A DNA stretch of 27,903 nt from Streptomyces catenulae. GTDB taxonomy: Bacteria; Actinomycetota; Actinomycetes; Streptomycetales; Streptomycetaceae. Position 1 is the stretch's first letter. Every line of letters starts with the position of its first letter. The translations under genes and the position numbers were made by a program. The notes beneath the pieces were generated by a model, which saw only the letters and a list, made by a program, of their open reading frames with translations, was not told the DNA's origin and did no database searches. Where the stretch lies: NCBI RefSeq assembly GCF_000718015.1, contig NZ_JODY01000052.1:1-27903 (forward strand), read 5' to 3'. Below are positions 1 through 7,840 of this stretch, piece after piece.

Positions 1-1
1 G

Positions 2-877
2 GCGGAGGCGCGGGGGATCGAGCCGGTGCCGACCCGGGAGGCGGAGTGGGCCGGGGTGGGGCGGGCGCTGGGGCGGGGCGGGAACATGCTGCGGGGTGCG
101 ATCTACCACACGGGGTTTCCGCGGCGGGATCTGCAGGTGATCTCCGACGGGGTTCTCGTGGAACCGGGGCTGGCGCTCGGGGCGCATGTGTCGTTCGTCC
201 GGTACGCCGACGGCAGTGCGATGGCGATGGGCGATGTCGTGGTCACCGAGGACGAGATGCAGCGGGCGATCGATGCATGGCAGGCGCACGGGATCGCGCT
301 GACCGCGCTCCACAAGCATCTGCTCGCCCAGCACCCGGACATCTGGTGGGCCCATGTGCACGGGCACGGGCGGGACGCGGAGGCGCTCGCCCGCGGGCTG
401 CGCGCCGGGTTCGACCGGACCGGCACCCCGCCCCCGGGGTCGCCGGGTCCTTCGCTCCCCATGGACCTGGACATCGCGGGGATCGAGGCGGCGCTGGGCA
501 CCCGGGGGACCGTCGAGGAAGGGGTGTTCAAGTGCCTGTTCGTCCGCCGGGAGACGGTGCGCAGCGGACCGCTGGTGCTGCCCGCCGGTCTCGGGTCGAC
601 CTGCGCGTTCATCTTCCAGCCGGTGGGCGGCGGCCGGGCGGCGCTCGCCGGTGACTTCGCCATGACGGCGGACGAGGTCCAAGACGTCCTGGCGGCGCTG
701 CGGCGCGGCGGGATCCGCCTTGTCGAGCTGCACAACCATCACCTGGACGAGTCGCCCCGGCTGTTCTTCAGCCACTTCTGGGCCGTCGCGGACGCCGTCA
801 CGCTCGCCCGGGCCCTGCGCCGCGCGGTGGACGCCGCCCGGGTGGAGGCCCCCGTGGGGGAGGTCCCGGCCGGTTGA
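2..877 (+). CDS. DUF1259 (LppY/LpqO-type) protein, 5' end outside window
   Basis: The frame is open to the left edge of the window, so the N-terminus is missing; an internal GTG at 26 exists but there is no reason to prefer it. Two copies of the DUF1259 fold can be read. The first holds FPRRDLQVISDGV, then GAHVSFVRYADG and ALHKHLLAQHPDIWWAHVHG. The second runs from GTVEEGVFKCLFVR through GSTCAFIFQP and ELHNHHLDESPRLFFSHFW. Both repeats keep the HxH-rich 'LHNHHL / W-x-H-F' blocks typical of this family. In mycobacteria the family includes the lipoproteins LppY and LpqO, and no reaction is established. The missing N-terminus is probably short, so a lipoprotein signal cannot be judged. It is followed by a hairpin and then by an unrelated P450, so no operon link is evident. 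Confidence 0.8.
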   Translation, partial: AEARGIEPVPTREAEWAGVGRALGRGGNMLRGAIYHTGFPRRDLQVISDGVLVEPGLALGAHVSFVRYADGSAMAMGDVVVTEDEMQRAIDAWQAHGIALTALHKHLLAQHPDIWWAHVHGHGRDAEALARGLRAGFDRTGTPPPGSPGPSLPMDLDIAGIEAALGTRGTVEEGVFKCLFVRRETVRSGPLVLPAGLGSTCAFIFQPVGGGRAALAGDFAMTADEVQDVLAALRRGGIRLVELHNHHLDESPRLFFSHFWAVADAVTLARALRRAVDAARVEAPVGEVPAG

Positions 878-886
878 GGGGCGATC

Positions 887-928
887 CCGCCGCGGGCCCG
901 TGTGGCACGCGACCTCCGGGCCCGGCGG
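887..928 (+). terminator. Hairpin after the DUF1259 gene
   Basis: CGGGCCCG at 893-900 and again at 917-924 (each self-complementary) can pair. The stem is extended by CCGC (887-890) with GCGG (925-928) after a 2-nt bulge. It starts 9 nt after the stop and has no U-tract, as is usual for Streptomyces. Confidence 0.45.
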
Positions 929-1276
929 TCGGGGCGGTGGGCGTGCCGGGGGCCGGGCGGTACGCGATACATGGAGCAATCGGATCAATCGCCCGGATGC
1001 GGCGCGTGTGCCGACAGGTGATCGGGTACCTAGGTCCTGTCGTCCACGCCGGGACCGGTCCACGGGGTGCGGCAGACGGGGTGCGGTACGCCCGTGCGCG
1101 GTGCGGTCGTCGGTCGTCGGCGCGCCGTGCCGCCCGGCCCGCCGCGCCCCGTGGTCGCCGACCGGAAGCCGTGGAGCCGCCCGACGGGTGAACGACGCCA
1201 CGCAGACGGCCTCCCGAGGGGGTGTCCGTCCCCTTCGGCCCGCCTCATCCGTCCGATCCCGTACCTGGAGCTTCGT
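929..1276. promoter_or_regulatory. Non-coding region upstream of the first P450
   Basis: No gene was seen in this stretch. It contains a direct repeat CAATCG at 977-982 and 986-991 and an 8-bp palindrome ACCTAGGT at 1028-1035, in a locally less GC-rich patch (about 960-1040) that is the best place for the P450 promoter. No convincing -35/-10 pair was found. The extended open frame reaching back to 1067 lacks family similarity and is not taken as coding. Confidence 0.3.
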
Positions 1277-2482
1277 ATGGACCCCGTGCCCCCCACGCGG
1301 AACTGCCCCTTCGACTATGCCGAGGCCCTCGAATTCGACCCGCAGCTCAGAGAGCTGCAGAAGGAGGGGCCCGTCTCCCGTATCCAGCTGCCCTACGGGG
1401 AGGGGGAGGCGTGGCTGGTCACCGGCTACGACGACGTGCGTACCGTCACCACCGACCGGCGGTTCAGCCGCCGGGCGGTGGTCGGCCGGGACTTCCCGCG
1501 GATGACGCCGGAGCCCATCGTCCAGGACGAGGCCATCAACGTGATGGACCCGCCCGGGAGCAGTCGGCTGCGCAGCCTGATCTCGAAGGGGTTCGCCCCG
1601 CGGCACATGGAGCGGATGCGGGTCCGTACGCAGCATGTCGTCGACGGGCTGCTGGACCGGATGGAGGCGCACGGCGCGCCCGCCGACCTCTTCGAGCATC
1701 TCGCGGCGCCGCTGCCGCTGACCACCATCTGCGAGGTTCTCGACATCCCCGAGGGGGACCGCGCGCAGCTGCGCAAGCACGCCCGGACGATGATGAACGT
1801 CACCGTCGAGAACAAGGAAGCGGCCATCCGCTCCAAGGCGGAGCTGCGGGCCTATTTCGCGCGGCTGACCGCGGAGCGCCGGGCGGACCCGGGCGACGAC
1901 CTGATCAGCGTGCTGGCCACCGCCCGCGACGGCGATGAGCTGCTCAACGACGATGAGCTGACCGTGATGGCGATGGTCCTGCTCATCACGGGCCAGGACA
2001 CCACCACCTATCAGCTCGGGAACATCTCCTACGCCCTGCTGACGCGGCCCGACGAGCTGGCGATGCTCCGGGACAACCCGGAGAAGTTCCCGCAGGCGCT
2101 GGAGGAGCTGCTGCGCTTCATCCCCTTCCGCAAGGGCGTCGGCATCCCCCGCGTCGCCGTCGAGGACGTGGAGCTGAGCGGGGTGCGGATCCGTAAGGGC
2201 GACATCGTGCACGTCTCGTACCTGACGGCCAACCGGGACGGGCGGAAGTTCGACCGGCCGGACGAACTGGACCTGGAGCGCAACGGGCCGTCCCACATGA
2301 CGTTCGGCTGGGGCGGACACCACTGCCTCGGCGCGCCGCTCGCCGCCACCGAGCTGGAGGTGGCGCTCGGCACGCTCATGCGGCGCTTCCCGGCGCTGAA
2401 GCTGGCGGTGCCCGCCGAGGACGTGGAGTGGAACAAGAACTCCATCTGGCGCTATCCGCTGACCCTGCCCGTCACCTGGTGA
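1277..2482 (+). CDS. Cytochrome P450, CYP158-like (THN/flaviolin oxidation)
   Basis: 401 aa, the usual size of a soluble bacterial P450. The ATG at 1277 is preceded by TGGAG at 1266-1270. Visible P450 marks are the helix-C DPPGSSRLRSL region, the I-helix LLITGQDTTTYQ, the K-helix EELLR, the NRD block and the heme loop FGWGGHHCLG with proximal ligand Cys350. The C-terminal half, including a GVGIPRVAVEDVELSGVRI stretch and KLAVPAEDVEW, strongly recalls CYP158A2 of S. coelicolor and P450mel of S. griseus. Those enzymes couple flaviolin or tetrahydroxynaphthalene oxidatively to pigments, and their genes sit next to rppA, as here. Assignment to that pathway is inferred from resemblance and the neighbouring rppA. 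The I-helix has Q-D in place of the more common H/G-E. Electron donors are not encoded nearby; the only ferredoxin in the window belongs to another P450. Confidence 0.88.
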   Translation: MDPVPPTRNCPFDYAEALEFDPQLRELQKEGPVSRIQLPYGEGEAWLVTGYDDVRTVTTDRRFSRRAVVGRDFPRMTPEPIVQDEAINVMDPPGSSRLRSLISKGFAPRHMERMRVRTQHVVDGLLDRMEAHGAPADLFEHLAAPLPLTTICEVLDIPEGDRAQLRKHARTMMNVTVENKEAAIRSKAELRAYFARLTAERRADPGDDLISVLATARDGDELLNDDELTVMAMVLLITGQDTTTYQLGNISYALLTRPDELAMLRDNPEKFPQALEELLRFIPFRKGVGIPRVAVEDVELSGVRIRKGDIVHVSYLTANRDGRKFDRPDELDLERNGPSHMTFGWGGHHCLGAPLAATELEVALGTLMRRFPALKLAVPAEDVEWNKNSIWRYPLTLPVTW

Positions 2483-2649
2483 GCGGGGCGTGAGCGGCGG
2501 CCCGCCGGGACGGTGGGCCGCACCACCCGTCCGCGGTGGCTCCCCTGCCCGGGGCCGGACGGGAGCCGCCGCACCGGGCCCGGCACCGGCGGGCGCGCCC
2601 CGGCGCTCCGCCGCCGGGCCGGGATCCGAAGGGCAGACATACGCCGTGG

Positions 2650-2683
2650 GGTGCGGCCGGGCGGCATGATGCCCGGCCGCACC
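2650..2683 (+). terminator. Perfect 13-bp stem-loop between P450 and rppA
   Basis: GGTGCGGCCGGGC (2650-2662) pairs perfectly with GCCCGGCCGCACC (2671-2683) around an 8-nt loop, about 170 nt after the P450 stop. It is the strongest hairpin in the gap and should end the P450 transcript, so rppA would need its own promoter. Confidence 0.7.
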
Positions 2684-3133
2684 GCTGCGCGCACCCCGGG
2701 TGCCGCCGAACGGGAACCGGCCCCGGAACGCTGCCCCGCCGCGTCGCTCCCGCACCCGGCGCAGCAGCCCTCCGCCCCTCCTCCCGGGCGCCCCGGGTGA
2801 TGCGTCAGACCCCGCCGCACGGCAACCCGGACCGCCGTCCGCCCGCGCCGCACGGGCCCCGTCGGCCGACATGCGGGCGTCACCTGGCTGCCGTAACGTA
2901 ATGCCGAGGGCCAACCACGGTGTGGCGCACCACCATCTGCCCATACGGCGAGAATGCGGTCTTTCGGCGGTCGGCCCGCCCGCGCCCTTTCCGGGGACGC
3001 ACGGCGCGGCGCCGCGCAACGCCAGCGGCCCGCCGAGCGCCCTGCCGCGCATACGCTGCCGCAGCGTCGGCCATCGGCCGGCGAACACCCCGCGTTTCCC
3101 CGCTGGGCTCAGCCGTGTGGAGCACCGTCCGCT
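2684..3133. promoter_or_regulatory. Probable rppA promoter/leader region, no gene seen
   Basis: About 450 nt without a credible gene. A patch of lower GC lies near 2890-2970. A TAACGT at 2894-2899 fits a -10 box, but no well-spaced -35 is visible, so the promoter position is only a suggestion. Open frames here on both strands have no recognisable protein content. Confidence 0.25.
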
Positions 3134-3145
3134 AGGAGGAGATCC

Positions 3146-4207
3146 ATGGCGGTTCTCTGCAAACCGGCCATCGCAGTACCCGAGCATGTCATCACCAATG
3201 AGGAAACACTGGAACTCGCGGAACGGTTGCATGCCGACCATCCGCAACTCGGCCTGGTCCTCCGGCTGATCGAGCACACCGGAGTACGCAAGCGGCACCT
3301 CATCCAGCCGATCGAGGAGACGCTCCGCCACCCGGGCATGGACGCCCGCAGCATCGTGTACGAGGAGCAGACCAAGGAACGGGTGCCCGCCGTGGTGCGG
3401 CGCGCGCTCGACGACGCCGAACTGGAGCCGCAGCAGATCGACTTGATCATCTACGTCTCCTGCACCGGCTTCATGATGCCGCCGGCCACCTCCTGGCTGA
3501 TCAACGCCATGGGGTTCCGGCCGGAGACGCGGCAGCTGCCGATCGCCCAACTCGGGTGCGCCGCGGGCGGAGCGGCCGTCAACCGGGCCCACGACTTCTG
3601 TACGGCCTACCCCGACGCCAACGTCCTCATCGTCGCCTGCGAGTTCTGCTCGCTCTGCTACCAGCCCACCGACCTGGGCGTCGGATCGCTGCTGTCCAAC
3701 GGGCTGTTCGGCGACGGCATCGCCGCGGCCGTCCTGCGGGGCGAGGGCGGCACCGGCATCCGCCTGGAGCGCAACAGCTCGTACATCATCCCCCACACCG
3801 AGGCGTGGATCTCGTACGCGGTCAAGTCCACCGGGTTCCACTTCCAGCTGGACAAGCGGGTGCCGGGCACGATGGAGCCGCTCGCCCCGGCGCTCTGCGA
3901 CGCCGCCGAGGGGAACGACTGGAACGCCGGGAAGATGGACTTCTACATCATCCACGCCGGTGGTCCCCGGATCCTCGACGACCTCAGCTACTTCCTCGAC
4001 GTGCCGCCCGGGGCGTTCCGCTTCAGCCGGGCGACGCTCACCGAGTACGGCAACATCGCCAGCGCCGTGGTGCTGGACGCGATGGCCCGGCTCTTCGACG
4101 AGGGGTCCGCCCTCGACGGGGACCGCGGGCTGATGGCCGGGTTCGGGCCCGGCATCACCGCCGAGATCTCCCTCGGCACCTGGGTCGCGGAGTCCGACAC
4201 GGCGTGA
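3146..4207 (+). CDS. rppA: 1,3,6,8-tetrahydroxynaphthalene synthase (type III PKS)
   Basis: 353 aa. The ATG at 3146 follows a strong AGGAGGAG (3134-3141). RppA condenses five malonyl-CoA units into 1,3,6,8-tetrahydroxynaphthalene, the precursor of flaviolin and HPQ melanin. The thiolase-fold triad is complete and at the textbook RppA positions: Cys138 in QLGCAAGG, His270 in IIHAGGPRILDD and Asn303 in EYGNIAS. Cys106 in YVSCTGFMMP, also conserved in RppA, is present. The GFGPGITAE block near 332-340 is the CHS-type signature. Almost the whole central part matches my memory of the S. griseus and S. coelicolor enzymes. The neighbouring upstream P450 is the expected partner. A hairpin follows the stop. 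The C-terminus is shorter than the S. griseus protein, lacking most of its tail, which is not catalytic. Confidence 0.96.
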   Translation: MAVLCKPAIAVPEHVITNEETLELAERLHADHPQLGLVLRLIEHTGVRKRHLIQPIEETLRHPGMDARSIVYEEQTKERVPAVVRRALDDAELEPQQIDLIIYVSCTGFMMPPATSWLINAMGFRPETRQLPIAQLGCAAGGAAVNRAHDFCTAYPDANVLIVACEFCSLCYQPTDLGVGSLLSNGLFGDGIAAAVLRGEGGTGIRLERNSSYIIPHTEAWISYAVKSTGFHFQLDKRVPGTMEPLAPALCDAAEGNDWNAGKMDFYIIHAGGPRILDDLSYFLDVPPGAFRFSRATLTEYGNIASAVVLDAMARLFDEGSALDGDRGLMAGFGPGITAEISLGTWVAESDTA

Positions 4208-4220
4208 GGAACCGGTCGTT

Positions 4221-4249
4221 CGCGGGCGGGTCCGTCCCGGTGGCCCGCG
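4221..4249 (+). terminator. Hairpin after rppA
   Basis: CGCGGGC (4221-4227) pairs with GCCCGCG (4243-4249) over a 15-nt loop, 13 nt after the stop codon. There is no U-tract. Confidence 0.4.
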
Positions 4250-4345
4250 GGCGGTGCGCCGCTGCCGTCGTACCGTCCCGCCCGGCTCCCGGCGGGCCCG
4301 TGTCGCGCCTGCCGTCCCCCGGTGACGCGTGCTTCAGTGAGCGCC

Positions 4346-5215
4346 ATGGCGGAAGCAGGGACCGTGGGACGTCCGGGCGGCGCGCGCCCCGGCGCGGAGC
4401 AGGCGGGCGCGCTCGACCGTAAGGGAGGGCCTGGGCACACCGTCCTGATGGCGCTCGCCCTCGCCGTCCCGGTCGTCAAGGTCGCGTACACGGTCGGCGG
4501 CGGCGACGCGGTCCGCGAGGTGCTCGTCGGCATGGAGCCCGCCAACTGGCCCGATGTGTGGATCGGGATGCTGCTCACCGACCCGCTGCTCGCCTCCGTG
4601 CTCGGCGTCGTCCTCTCCCGGGTGGTGTTCGCGCTCTTCGCGGCGCGGGGCGCGGTGCCCGTGGGCGGCGGTCCGGCGGGTGCCGCGCGGCGGGTGGCGC
4701 TGACCGTCGTCAACCCGGCGGCGGTGGGGGCCATCGTCGCCTGCCTCTTCGGCCCCTGGTGGGGGCTGGGCACCGGCGTCGTCGCGTATCTGCTGCGCAA
4801 GGGCGTGGTGGTGGAGTACCACGCCGGACGGCGCCACCGGCACGCCCGGGCGGGCGGCGACGGCGCGGCGGCACCGCCCGGTGACGCCAACGGCCCGGGC
4901 GGCGCGGCGGGTTACCGGCCGTCCCGGGGGCTGCGCCGCGCCGCCGCCGTCGAGCAGGGGGTGGCGCTGGCCCTGACCGTGCTGGTGCTGCCGGTGCTGG
5001 CGTTCGTCTCCGCACTCGACGGGCGGTCGTGGACGCCGCTCGTACGGTGTCAGGTCACCAACGGCACCGTCACCGCAAGCAGCCGCCTGATCGAACTGAG
5101 CCGCAAGGGCAGCGGCGTCGTCGGCTGGAACCTGGACTCCGCCCAGATCTCCAACGGCCTGGGCTGCACCCGCGTGGAGAGCCTGTACGTGCGCGAGCCG
5201 TGGTGGCGCCGGTGA
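4346..5215 (+). CDS. Unknown multi-pass membrane protein
   Basis: 289 aa from the ATG at 4346; a GTG at 4322 in the same frame is an alternative, and neither has a clear ribosome-binding site. I do not recognise a family. A short Gly/Ala-rich N-terminus is followed by about four hydrophobic stretches (roughly residues 31-48, 72-100, 116-150 and 202-224). A charged loop of about 45 residues, with His/Arg/Gly/Ala, sits between the third and fourth. The C-terminal 60 residues are polar, with two cysteines (in VRCQVTNG and GLGCTRV), and may lie outside the membrane and form a disulfide. It lies 138 nt after rppA in the same direction, but a hairpin separates them, so co-expression with the pigment genes is not shown. 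A hairpin also follows. Confidence 0.7.
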   Translation: MAEAGTVGRPGGARPGAEQAGALDRKGGPGHTVLMALALAVPVVKVAYTVGGGDAVREVLVGMEPANWPDVWIGMLLTDPLLASVLGVVLSRVVFALFAARGAVPVGGGPAGAARRVALTVVNPAAVGAIVACLFGPWWGLGTGVVAYLLRKGVVVEYHAGRRHRHARAGGDGAAAPPGDANGPGGAAGYRPSRGLRRAAAVEQGVALALTVLVLPVLAFVSALDGRSWTPLVRCQVTNGTVTASSRLIELSRKGSGVVGWNLDSAQISNGLGCTRVESLYVREPWWRR

Positions 5216-5217
5216 GA

Positions 5218-5249
5218 CGCCGCCCCGGGATGGACGGTCCTCGGCGGCG
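5218..5249 (+). terminator. Hairpin after the membrane protein gene
   Basis: CGCCGCC (5218-5224) pairs with GGCGGCG (5243-5249); it begins 2 nt after the stop codon. Confidence 0.4.
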
Positions 5250-5322
5250 GTCCGCTCCTGTGCGGCCGGTGGCGCTCCCCGGGCACCCATGTTTCCCGCG
5301 CATCCGTCATGCCGAACGGTAA

Positions 5323-5352
5323 TTTACGCTCCCCTTTTACGCTCGGTAGGGT
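5323..5352 (+). promoter_or_regulatory. Probable promoter of the MFS gene with direct repeats
   Basis: TTTACG (5323-5328) and TAGGGT (5347-5352) form a -35/-10-like pair with an 18-nt spacer in an AT-richer patch. The 8-mer TTTACGCT occurs twice, at 5323-5330 and 5336-5343, which could be an activator or repressor site overlapping the promoter. Confidence 0.4.
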
Positions 5353-5369
5353 GATGCGGGAAGCGGGTT

Positions 5370-5543
5370 CCGGAATACGGGAAGGGGCGGGATTCTTCCT
5401 TCCGGGTTCTGTATTTCCGGGTGTTCCGGGTGTTCCCGGGTTTTGGCGGGGCTTCCCGGGCATTCCCCGTTCCCGTGAAAGCGGGTGCGGGGAAGGCGGG
5501 TCCGCTCTTTTTCCCGCCCTTCCGTGCGGGATTTCCGCACCCG
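5370..5543 (+). promoter_or_regulatory. Highly structured 5' leader of the MFS gene
   Basis: Three structures can be drawn. First, CCGGAATAC (5370-5378) with GTATTTCCGG (5411-5420), enclosing GGAAGG/CCTTCC (5380-5385, 5398-5403). Second, GGAAGGCGGG (5491-5500) with CCCGCCCTTCC (5513-5523). Third, CCGCAC at 5535-5540 can pair either with the local GTGCGG (5524-5529) or, as part of CCGCACCCG, with CGGGTGCGG (5482-5490). The last two pairings exclude each other. A 9-bp unit TTCCGGGTG is tandemly repeated at 5415-5432, followed by TTCCCGGG. No known riboswitch was recognised. Confidence 0.4.
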
Positions 5544-5624
5544 TAATTCCTGTTCTTCCCCGTGATGTCTCCGGCAGCCGACCGCCGGGATCCGTACCCC
5601 TCCTCACCAGGCCGGGAGAGTGGC

Positions 5625-6869
5625 GTGAGCCGGACGACAGCAGTGCCCGCGCAGGACGATGCCGAGGCTTCCCGGCCCGCCGGGATGGGGACGGCGGCGG
5701 GGGTGGCGCTCATCACCGTGCTCACCTCGATGCCGTTGTTCCTCGTCGGCGCCACCAGTACGTTGATCAATCGGGAACGCGGCTGGGACGCGGGCGATAC
5801 CGGGCTGTTGCTCGCCGCCTACTGGTTCGCCTCGCTGCTCGGCGCCTTTCTCAGCCGCAAGGTCGAGGTGCCGGTGTCGGCGGAGACCACGGTGGGTGTG
5901 GCGAGTTGTGCGACGGCGGTGGGGCTGGCGCTCGGTGCCTGGGCGGGCGGCGCCGGGCTGGTGGCCGGGACGGCGGTCGGCGGTCTGGTCTACGGCTACA
6001 GCCAGCCGCACACCAACTCCCTGCTGATGCGGCACTGCGCGCGGCGCGTCCAGGGCTTCGCGTTCGGGCTGAAGCAGGCGGCCGTGCCCATGGCGACCCT
6101 GCTGGGCAGTGTCGCGGTCCCGGCGCTGGCCGTCCCGTACGGCTGGCGCGCCGTGTTCGTGTCCGCCGCCGTGGTCTGCGCGCTCTACGGCGTCCTCGGT
6201 CTGTGCGTGCGGCGCGGCGGGCACGCCGCCGCCCCGGCACGTGCCGCCGCGCCGCCGCTGAGGATCAACGCCCAACTGCTGGGGCTGGCGGGGGCCGGGC
6301 TGTGCGGCGCCATGGTCGGGAACTCTCTGGGAGGGTTCCTGATCGCTTCGGGCACCCATGGCGGTCTGACGCTCTCGACGGCCGGGTTCCTGGCCGCCGC
6401 CGGTTCCGTCGTGAACATCGCCGTCCGGCTCGCCGCGGGTGTCGTGGTGGACCGGGGGCGCTACGCCCCGCGCACCCTGCTCTGGCAGCTGTACGCCGTC
6501 GGCGCGCTCGGCACATCGCTGCTCGCCCTGAACGGCGGCGCCGCCGTCACCGTCGCCGGGGCGCTGCTCGCCTTCGGCGGCGGCTGGGGCTGGGCCGGGC
6601 TGCTGCACTACGTCGCGGGCGTCTCCTTCCCCGCCGCGGCGGCGCGGGCCACCGCCGTGACGCAGATGGGCGTCTCGCTGGGCGGGGCCTGCGGGCCGAT
6701 GCTCTTCGGCCGGCTCGTCACCCACGCGGGGTTCGGCCCGGCGTGGCTGGTGCTCACCGCCGTGGGTGTGGTGGCCGCACTGCTCGTCCTCACCCTCGGA
6801 CGCCGTGCGGCCCGCCCCGCCGACGGGGCGGACGGGACAACGGAGCGCGAATTTAAGTCAGTTGCTTGA
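5625..6869 (+). CDS. MFS transporter (12 TM, probable exporter)
   Basis: 414 aa, normal for a major facilitator. The GTG at 5625 is chosen because GGGAGAG (5614-5620) lies just upstream; the frame continues further up without similarity. Twelve hydrophobic segments can be counted, beginning with GVALITVLTSMPLFLVGAT. The loop after TM2 is SRKVEVP, a weak version of the MFS motif A, and a second half-repeat follows the central Ala/Arg-rich loop (about residues 205-225). Family members of this type move small molecules by proton coupling; the substrate cannot be read. It sits directly upstream of a TetR gene with only 70 nt between, and an operator-like inverted repeat overlaps its stop codon, so the two are likely linked in regulation. 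Export of a nearby P450 product or drug efflux are both possible. Confidence 0.82.
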   Translation: MSRTTAVPAQDDAEASRPAGMGTAAGVALITVLTSMPLFLVGATSTLINRERGWDAGDTGLLLAAYWFASLLGAFLSRKVEVPVSAETTVGVASCATAVGLALGAWAGGAGLVAGTAVGGLVYGYSQPHTNSLLMRHCARRVQGFAFGLKQAAVPMATLLGSVAVPALAVPYGWRAVFVSAAVVCALYGVLGLCVRRGGHAAAPARAAAPPLRINAQLLGLAGAGLCGAMVGNSLGGFLIASGTHGGLTLSTAGFLAAAGSVVNIAVRLAAGVVVDRGRYAPRTLLWQLYAVGALGTSLLALNGGAAVTVAGALLAFGGGWGWAGLLHYVAGVSFPAAAARATAVTQMGVSLGGACGPMLFGRLVTHAGFGPAWLVLTAVGVVAALLVLTLGRRAARPADGADGTTEREFKSVA

Positions 6870-6901
6870 CTGGAGTGGCGTCGATCGGGTTGCCTGACCG
6901 G
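6856..6901. promoter_or_regulatory. Likely TetR operator: inverted and direct repeats
   Basis: AGTCA-GTTGCT-TGACT (6856-6871) is an inverted repeat overlapping the MFS stop codon. The 13-mer GTTGCTTGACTGG (6861-6873) recurs as GTTGCCTGACCGG at 6889-6901, 28 bp further on. Both lie just before the TetR start, as expected for autoregulation. Confidence 0.5.
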
Positions 6902-6939
6902 GCACGGGAGCAGGGCGTGGTCGGTCGGGAGGGGGCGGA

Positions 6940-7587
6940 ATGCGTGGAGCGGCGCGGGCCGGTCAGGCGGAGGTGACCCGGGCGCGGATCCTGCGCGCGG
7001 CGGAGCGGCTCTTCGCCGAGCAGGGGGTCTATGCGGTCTCCAACCGGCAGGTCAGCGAGGCCGCCGGACAGGGCAACAACGCCGCGGTCGGCTACCACTT
7101 CGGCACCAAGACCGATCTGGTGCGCGCCCTCGCCCGGGAGCATCTGGGCCGGATCGAGGAGGACCGGGCGCGCCGGGTGGACGCGCTGGACGCCACCGCG
7201 GACATCGCCGCCTGGGTCGGCTGCCTGGTGCGGCCCACCACGGCGCATCTGGCGTCCCTGGGCAGCCCCACCTGGTTCGCGCGGTGCTGCGCCCAGGTGA
7301 TGACCGACCCGGCGCTCCAGGACGTCTTCGCCGAGGAGTCCCTCGGGTCACCGGCGCTGGTACGGACCCTGGAGGGGCTCAACCGCTGCCTGCCCGACCT
7401 GCCGCCCGAGGTCCATGTGGAACGGGGCGCGATGGCGCGGCAGTTGATCGTGCACACCTGCGCCGAACGGGAACGCGCCCTCGCCGACCACACCGCCACC
7501 GCGCGCAGCAGCTGGCACACCACGGCCACCGGGCTGATCGACGCCATCGTCGGCCTGTGGACCGCCCCCGTGACACCGAGCGGCTGA
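6940..7587 (+). CDS. TetR/AcrR-family regulator
   Basis: 215 aa. The ATG at 6940 has GGGAGGGGG (6927-6935) as ribosome-binding site. The N-terminus shows the TetR DNA-binding fold: ARILRAAERLFAEQGVYAVSNRQVSEAAG, then NAAVGYHFGTKTDLVRAL, with the recognition helix near residues 44-55. The remainder (about 65-215) is the helical ligand-binding and dimer domain, with no recognisable ligand signature. TetR proteins of this kind usually repress themselves and an adjacent exporter or enzyme. Here candidates are the MFS gene just upstream and the CYP105-like P450 250 nt downstream, all on the same strand. The repeats at 6856-6901 are the probable binding site. Confidence 0.9.
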   Translation: MRGAARAGQAEVTRARILRAAERLFAEQGVYAVSNRQVSEAAGQGNNAAVGYHFGTKTDLVRALAREHLGRIEEDRARRVDALDATADIAAWVGCLVRPTTAHLASLGSPTWFARCCAQVMTDPALQDVFAEESLGSPALVRTLEGLNRCLPDLPPEVHVERGAMARQLIVHTCAERERALADHTATARSSWHTTATGLIDAIVGLWTAPVTPSG

Positions 7588-7599
7588 CGCCCCGGGGCG
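7588..7599 (+). terminator. Palindrome after tetR
   Basis: CGCCCCGGGGCG is a perfect 12-bp palindrome directly after the TGA, followed by CTTTGG. It could form a tight hairpin only with a loop opened at its centre, so the terminator call is weak. Confidence 0.3.
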
Positions 7600-7840
7600 C
7601 TTTGGTGGCGGCGTCCCCGGGGTGCACCCCCGCGCGGTCTCTCCCCGGGGGGCGGCCCGCCGGGCGACTGCCCCAACTGCCCGCTCCCCGAGGGGCGTCG
7701 GCCCGAGGGCCGTCCCCGGGGCGGCCGGTCCGCCCGCCCTCCGCGCCCCCGTACACCCGACGCCCCACCACGCACCGCCGATACGTACCGCACCGGAGCC
7801 GACCCTCGGACCGTCCGGGCGGGCAGACGAGGAGCGAGAC

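Noticed and set aside
2880..3125. Minus-strand ORF of 81 codons upstream of rppA
   Set aside because: No recognisable domain and an Arg/Ala-rich composition; the region is more likely the rppA promoter and leader.
5309..6856. 515-codon frame starting in the structured leader
   Set aside because: It overlaps the MFS gene in another frame and its product is low-complexity; the MFS frame has 12 membrane spans.
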